64,000 nucleotides of DNA from CAWVSB01 sp036960375 (GCA_036960375.1 JBALVY010000001.1:124001-188000), one strand, 5' to 3'; counted from the first letter of the stretch, positions 26,047 to 34,761 are shown. The notes: a model not told the origin generated them from the letters alone. Numbers and translations are program-made.

Positions 26047-26853
26047 TTAGGCACTTCGCAAATTACGAATGAGTCGCTGATCGCAGTAACCATGCACATC
26101 CAACACCAGACGGTCCTGCAGCAATTGCAGTTGATGCATCAAAAACATAAGAATGATGCTAATCAGCAAAGCGATAAACGTTGAGTTGAAGGCCACACCC
26201 AAACTGGCTGTAACCGAGGCAATATCGCCTTGTACCGCGAGATGGGCTTGCGACAATGCCTGTCCAATACCGCGTACCGTGCCTATAAAACCAATGGAGG
26301 GAATCGCCCAGGCAATATAACGCACCATCGAAAGCTCGGATTCCAGACGGTTGGATTCAGCCTCACAAACACTTTCGACAGCATGAGAAACATCCTGAAT
26401 ATTCTCAGTAGCGCCAAAGCGTTGCAAGGCCGCCAGCAAGGCGCGAGGCAACAGCGACTGCTGCTCAATGTCTGTCAATGCCTGTATTGGCCGTGAAAAT
26501 CTGGGCACATCCTCAGGCAATATCCTCTCGCCTTCGGAGGTATTCACCAGAATTTGCTCTAGTAAGTTACGCTCAGCCAACAAACGTTTTGCCTTATAGC
26601 CCATGATGGCCATCGCCCACAGCATAAGAATAAAACAGCTCTCCTGCTCATAGTCTTTCAGTACAATAAAGACCGAGCGTTGCATTGGTGCATTGGGGTC
26701 TTCTGCCTGAGCCTGAACGAAGGCAATATGATCTACCTCGGCCTTGGGGCGAATCAGGGCGGTATAGGTAGCATGAACAACTATAAGAGCAAGTAACAAG
26801 GCCAGGGCCTGATACATGAACTCGGCTGTATGCTGATTACGGGTCTTTTGCAT
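26047..26853 (-). CDS. MotA/TolQ/ExbB proton-channel family protein
   Basis: A 268-residue inner-membrane protein. Hydrophobic segments lie at about 15-34, 72-88, 178-198 and 216-240. The last two form the MotA/TolQ/ExbB core, with SIGFIGTVRGIGQAL (186-200) and GVAFNSTFIALLISI (219-233), the conserved TolQ-type pore motifs. A cytoplasmic loop of ~85 residues sits between helices 2 and 3. In TolQR, ExbBD and MotAB such a pentamer houses a dimer of aspartate-bearing helices; here the two VWA proteins supply such helices. It has no linked tonB, tolA or flagellar gene. Confidence 0.88.
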   Translation of the reverse strand: MQKTRNQHTAEFMYQALALLLALIVVHATYTALIRPKAEVDHIAFVQAQAEDPNAPMQRSVFIVLKDYEQESCFILMLWAMAIMGYKAKRLLAERNLLEQILVNTSEGERILPEDVPRFSRPIQALTDIEQQSLLPRALLAALQRFGATENIQDVSHAVESVCEAESNRLESELSMVRYIAWAIPSIGFIGTVRGIGQALSQAHLAVQGDIASVTASLGVAFNSTFIALLISIILMFLMHQLQLLQDRLVLDVHGYCDQRLIRNLRSA

Positions 26854-26864
26854 AACGGATTCCC

Positions 26865-27053
26865 TTATATGTCGACTGGAAAGTCGACAGCAATATCCTC
26901 AATAATTTCTTCACTGGGGCGATAGTTTGCATCCGCCAGGCTTTTGACTTCTGCCTTTTCAGGCGCGACCTCTTCTTGCTCGGCCGGTTTCTCTTGTGCA
27001 AATACGAAGCCCACAAATAGAATCAACAGCCCTGTAACCAACCAATGTTTCAT
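26865..27053 (-). CDS. Small exported acidic protein of the VWA/TolQ-like cluster
   Basis: A 62-residue product. A hydrophobic N-terminus (KHWLVTGLLILFVGFVFAQ) forms a signal peptide, probably cleaved at FAQ, leaving ~42 very acidic residues with a KPAEQEEVAPEKAEVKS linker and the end EIIEDIAVDFPVDI. ATG 27053 is preferred over an upstream in-frame start at 27086 because GAGG precedes it by eight bases. It sits 13 bp after the PEGA gene and 11 bp before the channel gene. No recognised family; the hydrophobic C-terminus could dock onto a partner. Confidence 0.65.
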   Translation of the reverse strand: MKHWLVTGLLILFVGFVFAQEKPAEQEEVAPEKAEVKSLADANYRPSEEIIEDIAVDFPVDI

Positions 27054-27066
27054 CGAAAAGCCTCTT

Positions 27067-29136
27067 CTATTTTGCATAGCGCGCAATCCTGAACCCTACA
27101 TCGCGACGCCCATCGTCACCCTGGTCACGCCAGGACAAGCGTGTTTCTGTAATGCTGCCACTGCGCCAGCTAGCGCCACGAATCACATGCCGTGAGCCTG
27201 CCTCTGGCCCCAAGGGGTCAGCCTTGGCCTGGCTTAACGAGGAAATTTGCACGCTATAGTAATCGTGTACCCACTCCGAGGCATTGCCGTCCATGTCGTA
27301 CAAACCTTTACTATTTACCGCAAAGCTGGCCACCGGGGCGGTCACCGGATAACCATCAGTATAGTCAGGTACCAAGACGGATAAATCATTACGGGCAGAC
27401 TGATCTGCCAGATTCACCGATATGACGGTAGGCGGAAATACATCGCCCCAGCCATGTTTCAATAACTTACCGCCTTTCTCTACACGTGCTGCATAGGCCC
27501 ATTCTGCCTCGGTGGGCAAGCGATAGCCATTGGCGGCAGGATTAATACCCGACACTTTGCTTTGGCTTTGCTTGTAAAAAGGCTTCAGGCCATCTTGTTT
27601 GCTCAACCAATTACAATAAGCCGCAGCCTCTTGCCAGCTGACTTTCACTGCCGGTTGATTATTTTGATCCAGGCTATGTTTGGCCACACGACCCGATACA
27701 TGCCCCGCCCGATAGCGTTTGAACTGTGCATTAGTCACCTCGGTCTCGGCGATATAAAAAGGCCGAATCAGTGTTACTGCACGCTGCGCCTCATTGGCCC
27801 TGCGCCCTGGCTCACGTCTTGTTGCCCCCATCACAAATGTCACTGGCACCGACATGCGCTGCAGTTTCTGTCCTGAAGATGTCGTAATGACTTTGGAATC
27901 GGTCTTTGCTGCGGCAACTTTGGCGGCTACAGGTTTTAACTTCAGTACCACACTTTGTGCCAATCCAGGTTTGGGTGTGACTGTCTTCGATTGGCTTTGA
28001 TAACCGGCAAGCCTTGCTTCCACCTTATGGGGCCGCGCCGATAAACTGTATACGGGGCCACCCTTGGCTTTTTTACCATCGATGTATAAAACCGCTTCAG
28101 CAGGCACTGCTTCTATACGAATATCTGCCGGCGATGGCTCAAGCTTGATAATGAGCTCACGATTTTCCCCAGAGCGAATTGACACCGTTTGATCTTTGGG
28201 CTGATAGCCCTCAGCAAAATAACTTAACTGATGGCTGCCCTGCCTAACCGCTACCGTGACTGGCGTTACGCCTTGATAAACACCGTCGACGGTTACCGCA
28301 ACCCGTGGCGGCGAAGAAATCAACACCATTTGAGCGTCTGCCTGCTGCAAATGTATGGTCGGTATTATCGAAGAATCTCCCGCCTCAATGGTCACTGCCT
28401 GCTGCCATGACTGGTAGCCCGCCAACTGCACCGCAACATCCTGACCAGGAGCCAATACTTGAACAGTCGCCGGCGTCAGGGCCACCTCGGTATTACCAAC
28501 CAGTATGCTAGCGCCGGCGGGCACAGTGCTCACAGTCACTTCCCCCCAGGCCGGAGCGAGTTCAACATCAACTGTTTCTAGCTGCCCCATACCACGCACG
28601 ACAAGCCCTTGTTCGAAGCTCTGATAGCGGTCGAGCTCTAATCGTAGCTGGTAATTGCCCTCAACAAGTTTGTCCAGATTTAAGGGGCTCTCTCCTACCA
28701 CTTTATCGTTGAGATACACAGTAGCGCCGGCCGGCTGACTGCTGAGATCCAGGCGGCCGGGTAATTTATCCAGAGTCAGATCCAGCTGCTGAAAATCCTG
28801 CTCAGTTATTATCAGTGGCCGTATTATGCTTTCATATCCGGGCGCCTCGCCCCGTAACTCATAGCTGCCAGGCAAGATCAAATAATGCTGTTGCCATTTA
28901 ACGGCAAACCCATCGATCAAATCCAGGTTGGCTGTATCAGGCATCACATTGACCGTCAGAGAACGACTTGCAGAAATAAACCAGATCACGGGTAAAATGA
29001 CTGGCAGTAAAAACAACCAGACTAACCACGGCTTTTTAGTTTTGCTTTTACTCTCAGCCTGAGTTTCGCCTGGCGGCGTATAACTCTGCGCCTCAACGTG
29101 TGTACCATGGGCTACACCTGCAACACTGCGTGGCAT
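27067..29136 (-). CDS. PEGA-repeat protein with C-terminal SUMF1/FGE-like domain
   Basis: A 689-residue single-pass protein: cytoplasmic N-terminus, membrane helix about 36-55, about five PEGA-type repeats between 58 and 405 (recurring PAGA/PAEA ... GYQS turns such as SSQPAGATVYLNDKVVGESP), a linker, then a SUMF1/formylglycine-generating-enzyme-like domain from ~425 to the end (YIAETEVTNAQFKRY, GYRLPTEAEWAYAAR, MDGNASEWVHDYY, GFRIARYAK). The catalytic cysteines of true FGE are absent: the corresponding stretch is RGASWRSGSI. It is therefore probably a binding domain. ATG 29136 follows GGAGAGGA and overlaps the previous stop by one base (TAATG). Confidence 0.87.
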   Translation of the reverse strand: MPRSVAGVAHGTHVEAQSYTPPGETQAESKSKTKKPWLVWLFLLPVILPVIWFISASRSLTVNVMPDTANLDLIDGFAVKWQQHYLILPGSYELRGEAPGYESIIRPLIITEQDFQQLDLTLDKLPGRLDLSSQPAGATVYLNDKVVGESPLNLDKLVEGNYQLRLELDRYQSFEQGLVVRGMGQLETVDVELAPAWGEVTVSTVPAGASILVGNTEVALTPATVQVLAPGQDVAVQLAGYQSWQQAVTIEAGDSSIIPTIHLQQADAQMVLISSPPRVAVTVDGVYQGVTPVTVAVRQGSHQLSYFAEGYQPKDQTVSIRSGENRELIIKLEPSPADIRIEAVPAEAVLYIDGKKAKGGPVYSLSARPHKVEARLAGYQSQSKTVTPKPGLAQSVVLKLKPVAAKVAAAKTDSKVITTSSGQKLQRMSVPVTFVMGATRREPGRRANEAQRAVTLIRPFYIAETEVTNAQFKRYRAGHVSGRVAKHSLDQNNQPAVKVSWQEAAAYCNWLSKQDGLKPFYKQSQSKVSGINPAANGYRLPTEAEWAYAARVEKGGKLLKHGWGDVFPPTVISVNLADQSARNDLSVLVPDYTDGYPVTAPVASFAVNSKGLYDMDGNASEWVHDYYSVQISSLSQAKADPLGPEAGSRHVIRGASWRSGSITETRLSWRDQGDDGRRDVGFRIARYAK

Positions 29137-30542
29137 TAAATCCTCTCCTCGCACTGCACAGAGATGGTCTGGGTCTGCCGGCCATCAACAACAAATTCTA
29201 CCCGTACATCCTGATAGCCTCTGCGATAGCCTACGGCCACGTAGCGACCAGGACGCAAGTTCAGGGTAGTACTGCTCACCGGGCCTAAACTGGCAACGCG
29301 GTAAACCTCTACATTGGTACTATTGTCTGAAACCAGATTGACCGGAAATTCTTTTTGCGACCAAGCGACCAGACGCCGTACTTCAATAATCTGGCTCTGT
29401 ATTCGTGGGCCTTTGGAGCTGATTTTTTCTGCATCAATCATAGCCTGCTCTGCCAGACTAAAAACCGAGCTGGAAGAAAGACGTAATGGCTGCGCAATGA
29501 CACTCTGCAATAGCCCATCGAGCTTTAGTCTGGATTGCGCTATTCGTTGTCCGTTGAGGGCCTGATCGACCGTCACATCAATAGCCAAAACCTGTTGATA
29601 ACTTGCCAGTGCCTGCGACCATTGTTCTGCCTGAGCTGAGGCTTCTGCCTTGGCCAGCAAGGCCTTAATTGTGCGAGTTTGGATGCGTCGATCCGCCACT
29701 GCCAGCGCATCTTTGACTTCCTGCGAGTCGGGTCGAAAAGCCAGCGCCTGTTGAAAAGAGGCCCGTGCATTATCAAGAGTGCCCTTCTCCAAATGCACAT
29801 AACCCACAGCCATTGCGGCTTTAAAATTCTCACTCAACATGAGCGCCTGCAGATTGGCCAACTCCGCCGCAATCGTCTGATGGGCACTATCCATCTGCGC
29901 CGCTTGCTGCAAAACTTGACTGGCCTTAGCTTTATCATCTTCGCGCTTGAGGGTCATCGCCTGCTGCCATAGAGACTCTAGTTGCGGCAAGTTTTGCAGC
30001 CGCGGCAGCGCTGAGATTAATACCACATTATCCGGCTCGAGCAGGCCAAGAATTTCCACTGCAGCTTCAGCGGCTTCTACATCGAAAGCCTCAATAGCCT
30101 TTATGAGTTTGTCCTGCAAACCCAGAATACGCTCCCCAAGACCTGACTCCAGATCAGATAACTGAACACGAGCAGCTTCCAACTCAGGCACCGACTTATG
30201 ATAAAGGCCTTTTTTATGTGCTGCCTCAGCGCGGCTCACCGCCTCCACTGCGGTTGCATATGAAGCCTGAGCCCAACGATTAACAGATAACTGCTCCAGT
30301 CTTCGCTGCATCCCCTGTACCTCGGCCAACAAATTCTGCGATGGCGCTCGCAAGCTGGCCACATCAATACCCGCCGGGGCCTCTGTAGAAAGCTGCTGAC
30401 TCTCCGTCACCTGTTTCGAGGAGGGAATTAATTTCGGCAATACCAGAAATACAAGCAGCGCGATAACGCCGGCAGCTATTAATGCCAGTTTCATAAACCC
30501 GCCGGAATTAGATTGTTCAGATGGTGCCGCGTTCTTGTTCAT
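29136..30542 (-). CDS. Membrane-anchored TPR protein with C-terminal PEGA-like domain
   Basis: A 468-residue protein with one N-terminal membrane helix (about 18-36) and a long helical region. TPR-like repeats are visible, for example AMAVGYVHLEKGTLDNARAS and AEQWSQALASYQQVLAID. The C-terminal ~75 residues (VEVYRVASLGPVSSTTLNL, PGRYVAVGYRRGYQD) resemble a PEGA or related beta domain. ATG 30542 overlaps the preceding gene by 26 bp; an AAGGAG lies about 16 bases upstream, further than ideal, so the start is uncertain and an upstream in-frame start at 30587 exists. Probably a periplasmic scaffold of the cluster. Confidence 0.75.
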   Translation of the reverse strand: MNKNAAPSEQSNSGGFMKLALIAAGVIALLVFLVLPKLIPSSKQVTESQQLSTEAPAGIDVASLRAPSQNLLAEVQGMQRRLEQLSVNRWAQASYATAVEAVSRAEAAHKKGLYHKSVPELEAARVQLSDLESGLGERILGLQDKLIKAIEAFDVEAAEAAVEILGLLEPDNVVLISALPRLQNLPQLESLWQQAMTLKREDDKAKASQVLQQAAQMDSAHQTIAAELANLQALMLSENFKAAMAVGYVHLEKGTLDNARASFQQALAFRPDSQEVKDALAVADRRIQTRTIKALLAKAEASAQAEQWSQALASYQQVLAIDVTVDQALNGQRIAQSRLKLDGLLQSVIAQPLRLSSSSVFSLAEQAMIDAEKISSKGPRIQSQIIEVRRLVAWSQKEFPVNLVSDNSTNVEVYRVASLGPVSSTTLNLRPGRYVAVGYRRGYQDVRVEFVVDGRQTQTISVQCEERI

Positions 30543-31689
30543 AAATACGTAGAAGTAACTCCTTCCACTGAGCATATTGTTGTTCAACTGTGCCGGTTAG
30601 GGTCACGGTACGATCATCCAGACTTACCACATGAGGCTGGATGTCCTCACTAAGCGACAAGGATAACTCATCCAGCGCCTGTGCATGCATACTTGCTTCG
30701 CGCCGCTTATTCAGGCCGTCATTAAATATCATCCCTCCACCGGCAATGGCGATACCTGTCATCGCATTAATTGACTGATCTCCTGCCGATGCGGCAGCAA
30801 CTCCGGCTAAAACCGTTGCGACGCCGACTACCATACGCATACGCGCCTGAGCTTCGAGCTCTCGCTTGGCCATCATTTCCTCGAAGCTTTGGGCTCGATA
30901 TTGCTGATAGGATTCACCCATATCACGGGAAAAAGAATCGTAATATTCATCCAGAGTATCAATAAACAGATAGTCACGCTCACGAATACGTGCCACCCGC
31001 TCAAAAATCGGATCGTTGGCTGCAGGCAGTCTGGTCAGCTCATATGAGCCGTTACGTTTTTCTTCCAAATGGGAAGAAAACGCCTGCGGCGAAAATTCGC
31101 GGGCGAAACGTATATCAGAAATCAACTGCAACTCTTTGCCTCGACCGGTAGCAAGATCGTTTCGCTCCTTCATAAGATCATTGGCAATACGATTGTAGAT
31201 GTTCTGGAACGGGTCCTGAGTATTAGCCGGGTAATAAGAGCTACTGGCTGAATCCTCTGAATAACGCTTTTTTAACCAGGTTTGGCCCGCGCTGTCTTGC
31301 GCGACGATATCAACACTCAGCTCAGTGCCATCTGATTTTACAATCGTGCCCTGTACAACGACATCAACTATTACCTCAGCATTGGGAATGACACGAACCG
31401 CACCCCACGCGCCGGTTTTTTCCATGGTGCGAGCCAAATGGCGCGCCATATAGACGGATTCTGCCTTACGAATTGCCGGCGCTGAGGTATCCTCTTCAGC
31501 AGCGTGCTGTAAACCCGGGTCAAACACCACAACCCCTACTGCCAGCGCCTGCTCAGCAGAAACCGCCGTGGCAGTTTGTAACGGCACCTGGGTAATTGTC
31601 CTGTTTGAACTGGTAGACGCACAGGCAACCAAGATCAAAGACAGCGCAACAACACTCAGACGGCAACTGATTTGAAACAAATAGTGCAT
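30517..31689 (-). CDS. Lipoprotein of the VWA/TolQ-like cluster
   Basis: A 390-residue lipoprotein precursor with lipobox LVAC (C23). The N-terminal domain (about 45-160: VGVVVFDPGL ... VVVQGTIVKSDGTELSVDI) resembles the alpha/beta folds of LpoB/CsgG-like or TolB-N-like envelope lipoproteins, but I cannot assign the family. A helical middle with glycine-rich GVATVLAGVAAASAGD and AIAGGGMIF (about 285-325) follows. The C-terminus (HVVSLDDRTVTLTGTVEQQY) looks like one BON-type strand-helix unit. It starts one base after the stop of the Ala/Gln-rich lipoprotein gene. Confidence 0.78.
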   Translation of the reverse strand: MHYLFQISCRLSVVALSLILVACASTSSNRTITQVPLQTATAVSAEQALAVGVVVFDPGLQHAAEEDTSAPAIRKAESVYMARHLARTMEKTGAWGAVRVIPNAEVIVDVVVQGTIVKSDGTELSVDIVAQDSAGQTWLKKRYSEDSASSSYYPANTQDPFQNIYNRIANDLMKERNDLATGRGKELQLISDIRFAREFSPQAFSSHLEEKRNGSYELTRLPAANDPIFERVARIRERDYLFIDTLDEYYDSFSRDMGESYQQYRAQSFEEMMAKRELEAQARMRMVVGVATVLAGVAAASAGDQSINAMTGIAIAGGGMIFNDGLNKRREASMHAQALDELSLSLSEDIQPHVVSLDDRTVTLTGTVEQQYAQWKELLLRIYEQERGTI

Positions 31690-31690
31690 A

Positions 31691-33499
31691 TTAAATACCC
31701 TTGTAACGACGGTATTCGTCCCACAATTTCGCTTTTAGTTCCGGATCGGTCTCATTCATTGCGGCTTCGCGCAATTGACGCGCCACTATATCATCATCGT
31801 AGCCGGTGCCCACGTCACCAGGATGCTCTCCTCCGCCGCCACCAATGCCACCACGACTGGCGGTTTGTGAACCTTGGCTATCTTCGCCATCCTCGCGGCC
31901 TTCGCCGTCGTTGCCACTGCCACCATAGCCCTGCTGTTGCCCGCTGCCCTGCTGCTCCGACTCTGAATCAGAGCCACCGCCACCGTCGCCATAACTATCT
32001 GAACCATCGGATCTTTCACCCTCAGCCGATTGCTGAGCTAACATGTCATCAAACTTCGACAAGGATGCGTCAAGCTCTCGATCAAGTCCACTTACCGCCT
32101 CACCATAAGTTGTACCACCAAAGCCTCCCGGCTGCCCACTACCGGCAGATCCTGCCTGACTACCACCCAAACCGCCGCCAGCACTACCAGTTGACGCAGG
32201 TCCGCCTTCCGCACCCGCTGAGGCCGAAGATGATCCGCCAGCTTGTGATCCTGCTGACTGCGCAGAGGCTGCGGCTTGCTGCTGTGCCTGACCTGCGGCC
32301 TGGGCTGCTGCTTGTGCTTGCGAAGCGGCCTGGGCCGCATCACCTGCTGAGCCTGCTGTTGCGGCGGCTTCAGCACCCTGCGCTGCCTGCGAGGCCGCCT
32401 GACTGGCATCTGCCGCGGCCTGAGCCGCCGCCTGTGCCTCACCCGATGTTTGACCCGCTTGCTCTGCCTGTGCCGCAGACTGCGCGGCGGCGGCGGCTGA
32501 TGCCGCTGCAGTTTGAGCTGAATCTGCGGCAGCCTGAGCAGACTGCTGCGCTGCTTGCTGTTGCGCCTGAGCTGAAGCCTGCGCCGCGTCTGCGGCTTGC
32601 GCCGCCTGCTGTTGCGCCTGTTGCGCCGCCGTTGCAGAGGCCTGTGCATCTGCCGCTTCCTGCCCTGCCTGTGCTGCTGACCCTTCAACAGCTGCAGCCT
32701 GTGCCGCGGCTGCGGATTGTGCTGCCGCCGAAGCTGCCTGACCTGCAGTTGTTGCTGCCTGCGCTGCCGCTTGGGCGGCCGCTGCAGACTGACTTGTCTG
32801 TGCAGCCTGATTTGCGCTCTGCGCCTGTTGCGCTGACTGCTGGGCTGCGGTAGCCGCTGCCGTAGCCGCTTGAGCTGAATCTGCCGCCGCCTGAGCGGAG
32901 GCAGCCGCTTGTTGTTGCGCTGCATTTTGAGCCGACGCTTGAGCGGCCTGCGCTGCTTGAGCTGCTTGCTGCTGTGCCTGCGATGCGGCTTCAGCCGAAG
33001 CTTGAGCCTGTTGCGCAGCCGCGGCGGCTTCTGATGTCGCACCTTCTGTCGCGGCCGCCTGTGCGGCACTGGCTGACTGTGCCGCTGCTGCTGCCGCCTC
33101 ACTGGCCTGGGCCGCAGCTTGAGCCGCGCTCTGTTCGGCCGCAGCAGATTCTTCTGTCTGATTTTGTTCGGACTGATTAGCGTCCTGCGCCTGTTGCGCT
33201 GACTGCTGAGCTGCAGCCGCCGATGCCGCAGCCGCTTGAGCGGAAGCCGCCGCGGCTTGTGCAGACTGCTCTGCCTGCTGCTGGGCTTCAGATTGTTCAG
33301 CAGCCTGACTTTCAGCCGTTTCCTGTTCTTGCTCCTGTTCTTGCTGTTCTTGCTCCTGCTGTGACTGAGACTGAGACTGTGTCTGCTCTTGCTGAGGCGT
33401 CTGGCAAGCCGTTAGTATCAATGCACAGAAAAACACCAAACCAACACTGGTCAATTTTGGTGTTTGCATGGGCTCTATTTCAACTGGCGCTTTAACCAT
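31691..33499 (-). CDS. Giant Ala/Gln/Ser-rich low-complexity lipoprotein
   Basis: First gene of the nine-gene cluster, 602 residues. A lipoprotein signal ends at LILTAC (C32). Then come a Gln/Glu/Ser block (~35-62), about 350 residues made almost only of Ala, Gln and Ser (~62-415) expected to form a very long helix, a Gly/Ser-rich segment with GLDRELDASLSKFDDMLAQQ in the middle, an acidic Gly/Ser tail, and a conserved-looking end EAAMNETDPELKAKLWDEYRRYKGI. Two starts are possible: 33499 (AGGA ten bases upstream) or 33469, which gives a shorter n-region. The composition recalls TolA domain II without its lysines. It could bridge the outer membrane to inner-membrane parts; this is inference. 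Confidence 0.8.
   Translation of the reverse strand: MVKAPVEIEPMQTPKLTSVGLVFFCALILTACQTPQQEQTQSQSQSQQEQEQQEQEQEQETAESQAAEQSEAQQQAEQSAQAAAASAQAAAASAAAAQQSAQQAQDANQSEQNQTEESAAAEQSAAQAAAQASEAAAAAAQSASAAQAAATEGATSEAAAAAQQAQASAEAASQAQQQAAQAAQAAQASAQNAAQQQAAASAQAAADSAQAATAAATAAQQSAQQAQSANQAAQTSQSAAAAQAAAQAATTAGQAASAAAQSAAAAQAAAVEGSAAQAGQEAADAQASATAAQQAQQQAAQAADAAQASAQAQQQAAQQSAQAAADSAQTAAASAAAAAQSAAQAEQAGQTSGEAQAAAQAAADASQAASQAAQGAEAAATAGSAGDAAQAASQAQAAAQAAGQAQQQAAASAQSAGSQAGGSSSASAGAEGGPASTGSAGGGLGGSQAGSAGSGQPGGFGGTTYGEAVSGLDRELDASLSKFDDMLAQQSAEGERSDGSDSYGDGGGGSDSESEQQGSGQQQGYGGSGNDGEGREDGEDSQGSQTASRGGIGGGGGEHPGDVGTGYDDDIVARQLREAAMNETDPELKAKLWDEYRRYKGI
32250..33320 (-). repeat. Degenerate low-complexity tract coding Ala/Gln/Ser
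   Basis: About 1.07 kb of GC-rich, quasi-periodic sequence built from recurring words such as GCCTGTGCC, GCTGCTTG and CTGCGGC on the plus strand. It encodes the helical tract of the lipoprotein gene. Long spurious open frames on both strands (31672-32853 plus, 32092-33102 minus) arise from this composition. The tract is prone to replication slippage, so its length may vary between strains. Confidence 0.75.
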
Positions 33500-33582
33500 C
33501 TTGAACTAATCCTGTATCTGCATCTTTAGTGCGAATTTAGCGTTAAGCCGCCTGTACAGCCACTGAACGTATATTGCGGGGC

Positions 33583-33613
33583 AGTATAACAACTGTGAGA
33601 GAAGCATGAACAA
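33583..33613 (-). promoter_or_regulatory. Candidate promoter of the nine-gene VWA/TolQ-like operon
   Basis: On the minus strand TTGTTC (33608-33613) and TATACT (33583-33588) are separated by 19 bp. The -10 is good; the spacing is longer than ideal. It lies about 85 bp upstream of the first start codon, and no other likely promoter was seen between the fic gene and the operon. Confidence 0.35.
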
Positions 33614-33684
33614 TCATTCGTGTCGGCTAGTTGAATTCAGTACCTTTTGGCACAGCACAGAAGATTCAAATAAGTAAAGTAGCG

Positions 33685-34761
33685 CTATCCTATTTCAAGC
33701 TCAGGCATTTCAAAAAGCAAGGCGGTGAGATTGTGGTTGATATAGTAATTCTCTCTCCCCAACTTATGCTTGTGTAATAAGCCACCTTTTGCCAAAGCAT
33801 CCAGATACCGCGCGGCGGTTGCGCGAGAAACGCTCAGGTCGCGCTCTAAAAAAGCCACTTTGGTATAGGGGTGCTGAAACAAATTGTTGATTAAATCGTG
33901 AGAGTAAAATTTGTGATTTTGGCGAATGCTATTTTTTTGCTGTTGTAGCAACTCACGAATACGCTCTATCAATGAGATGGTATGCTTGGCCGTGGCACTG
34001 ACACCTTTGAGGATATAGATAATCCAAGCCTCCCACGCGCTGCTTTCTCGTGCCTCTTGCAGCCCTTTGTAATACGCACCTTTTGTCTGATTGATATAGC
34101 GGCTTAAATACAACACGGGAAAATCCAGCAAGCCGGCCTTAACCAAATATAAAATATTGATGATGCGGCCTGTCCTTCCGTTACCATCATAAAAGGGGTG
34201 GATAGTTTCAAACTGGTGATGAATAAGTGCCATACACACTAAGGGGTCAAGCATTGTATCCGCATGAATAAATGCTTCTAATTCACCCATATAAGCCGGC
34301 ACTTTGTCAGGAGAAGGTGGCTGAAACACCACTTCCCCCGTGCGCTCGTTTTTCAAAACCGTTCCCGGAGTTTTACGAAAACCTGCCCGATTACCTTCCA
34401 AAGTCTCTTGGATATCTACTATGGTATTGAGCGTTAATGCCTCTTGCTCTTTGACCCTTTGATAGCCCAAATTCAAGGCTTGGGCATAATGGGCAACTTC
34501 CTTGGCTACAGGGTCAAGCCCCTCATTTTGAAGCTGGTATTTATAGAGCGCATCTTGCGTGGTAATAATATTTTCAATGGCGGAGCTACTCTGCGCCTCC
34601 TGCAAGGCCAAGGTTGATAGCAAGATACCTTCATTCGGGATGGTTTTAGCCACACCTTTTAGTTCAGCCAAGTGCCTGTGTGCCTGTACCAGCTCTCTTA
34701 AAATAGCAGGGGTTTCTGAGAACCCCGCTGGAGGGAGGGGGGCTAATATGGGAGCAGTCAT
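33685..34761 (-). CDS. Fic family protein with C-terminal winged helix
   Basis: A 358-residue Fic enzyme expected to transfer AMP (or another nucleotide moiety) to a target hydroxyl. The core motif HPFYDGNGRTGR (188-199) is complete. An N-terminal inhibitory helix motif S59-S-A-I-E63-N64 fits (S/T)xxxE(G/N), class II self-inhibition. The C-terminus (about 290-345) has a winged-helix-like segment with VSRATAARYLDALAKGGLL. Relatives are widespread chromosomal Fic proteins of the Shewanella SoFic type. The gene stands alone, with a perfect inverted repeat 43 bp upstream of its start, and may be autoregulated. No antitoxin gene is adjacent. Confidence 0.9.
   Translation of the reverse strand: MTAPILAPLPPAGFSETPAILRELVQAHRHLAELKGVAKTIPNEGILLSTLALQEAQSSSAIENIITTQDALYKYQLQNEGLDPVAKEVAHYAQALNLGYQRVKEQEALTLNTIVDIQETLEGNRAGFRKTPGTVLKNERTGEVVFQPPSPDKVPAYMGELEAFIHADTMLDPLVCMALIHHQFETIHPFYDGNGRTGRIINILYLVKAGLLDFPVLYLSRYINQTKGAYYKGLQEARESSAWEAWIIYILKGVSATAKHTISLIERIRELLQQQKNSIRQNHKFYSHDLINNLFQHPYTKVAFLERDLSVSRATAARYLDALAKGGLLHKHKLGRENYYINHNLTALLFEMPELEIG

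Noticed and set aside
31672..32853. Long plus-strand frame (393 codons) antisense to the Ala/Gln-rich lipoprotein gene
   Set aside because: Its product is a compositionally absurd Pro/Arg/His/Leu-rich string created by the reverse of GCN/CAG-type codons. It has no domain, no ribosome-binding site and no operon context.
32092..33102. Second minus-strand frame (336 codons) inside the same tract
   Set aside because: An out-of-frame Arg/Gln/Pro-rich reading of the low-complexity DNA; the other frame has the lipobox, the normal C-terminus and tight coupling to the next gene.
23028..33499. Calling the VWA/TolQ-like cluster a Zorya-type phage defence system
   Set aside because: Zorya has a MotA-like ZorA and a MotB/OmpA-type ZorB with cytoplasmic helicase or nuclease effectors. 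Here the B-type subunits carry VWA domains, the other parts are envelope proteins, and no effector is linked.
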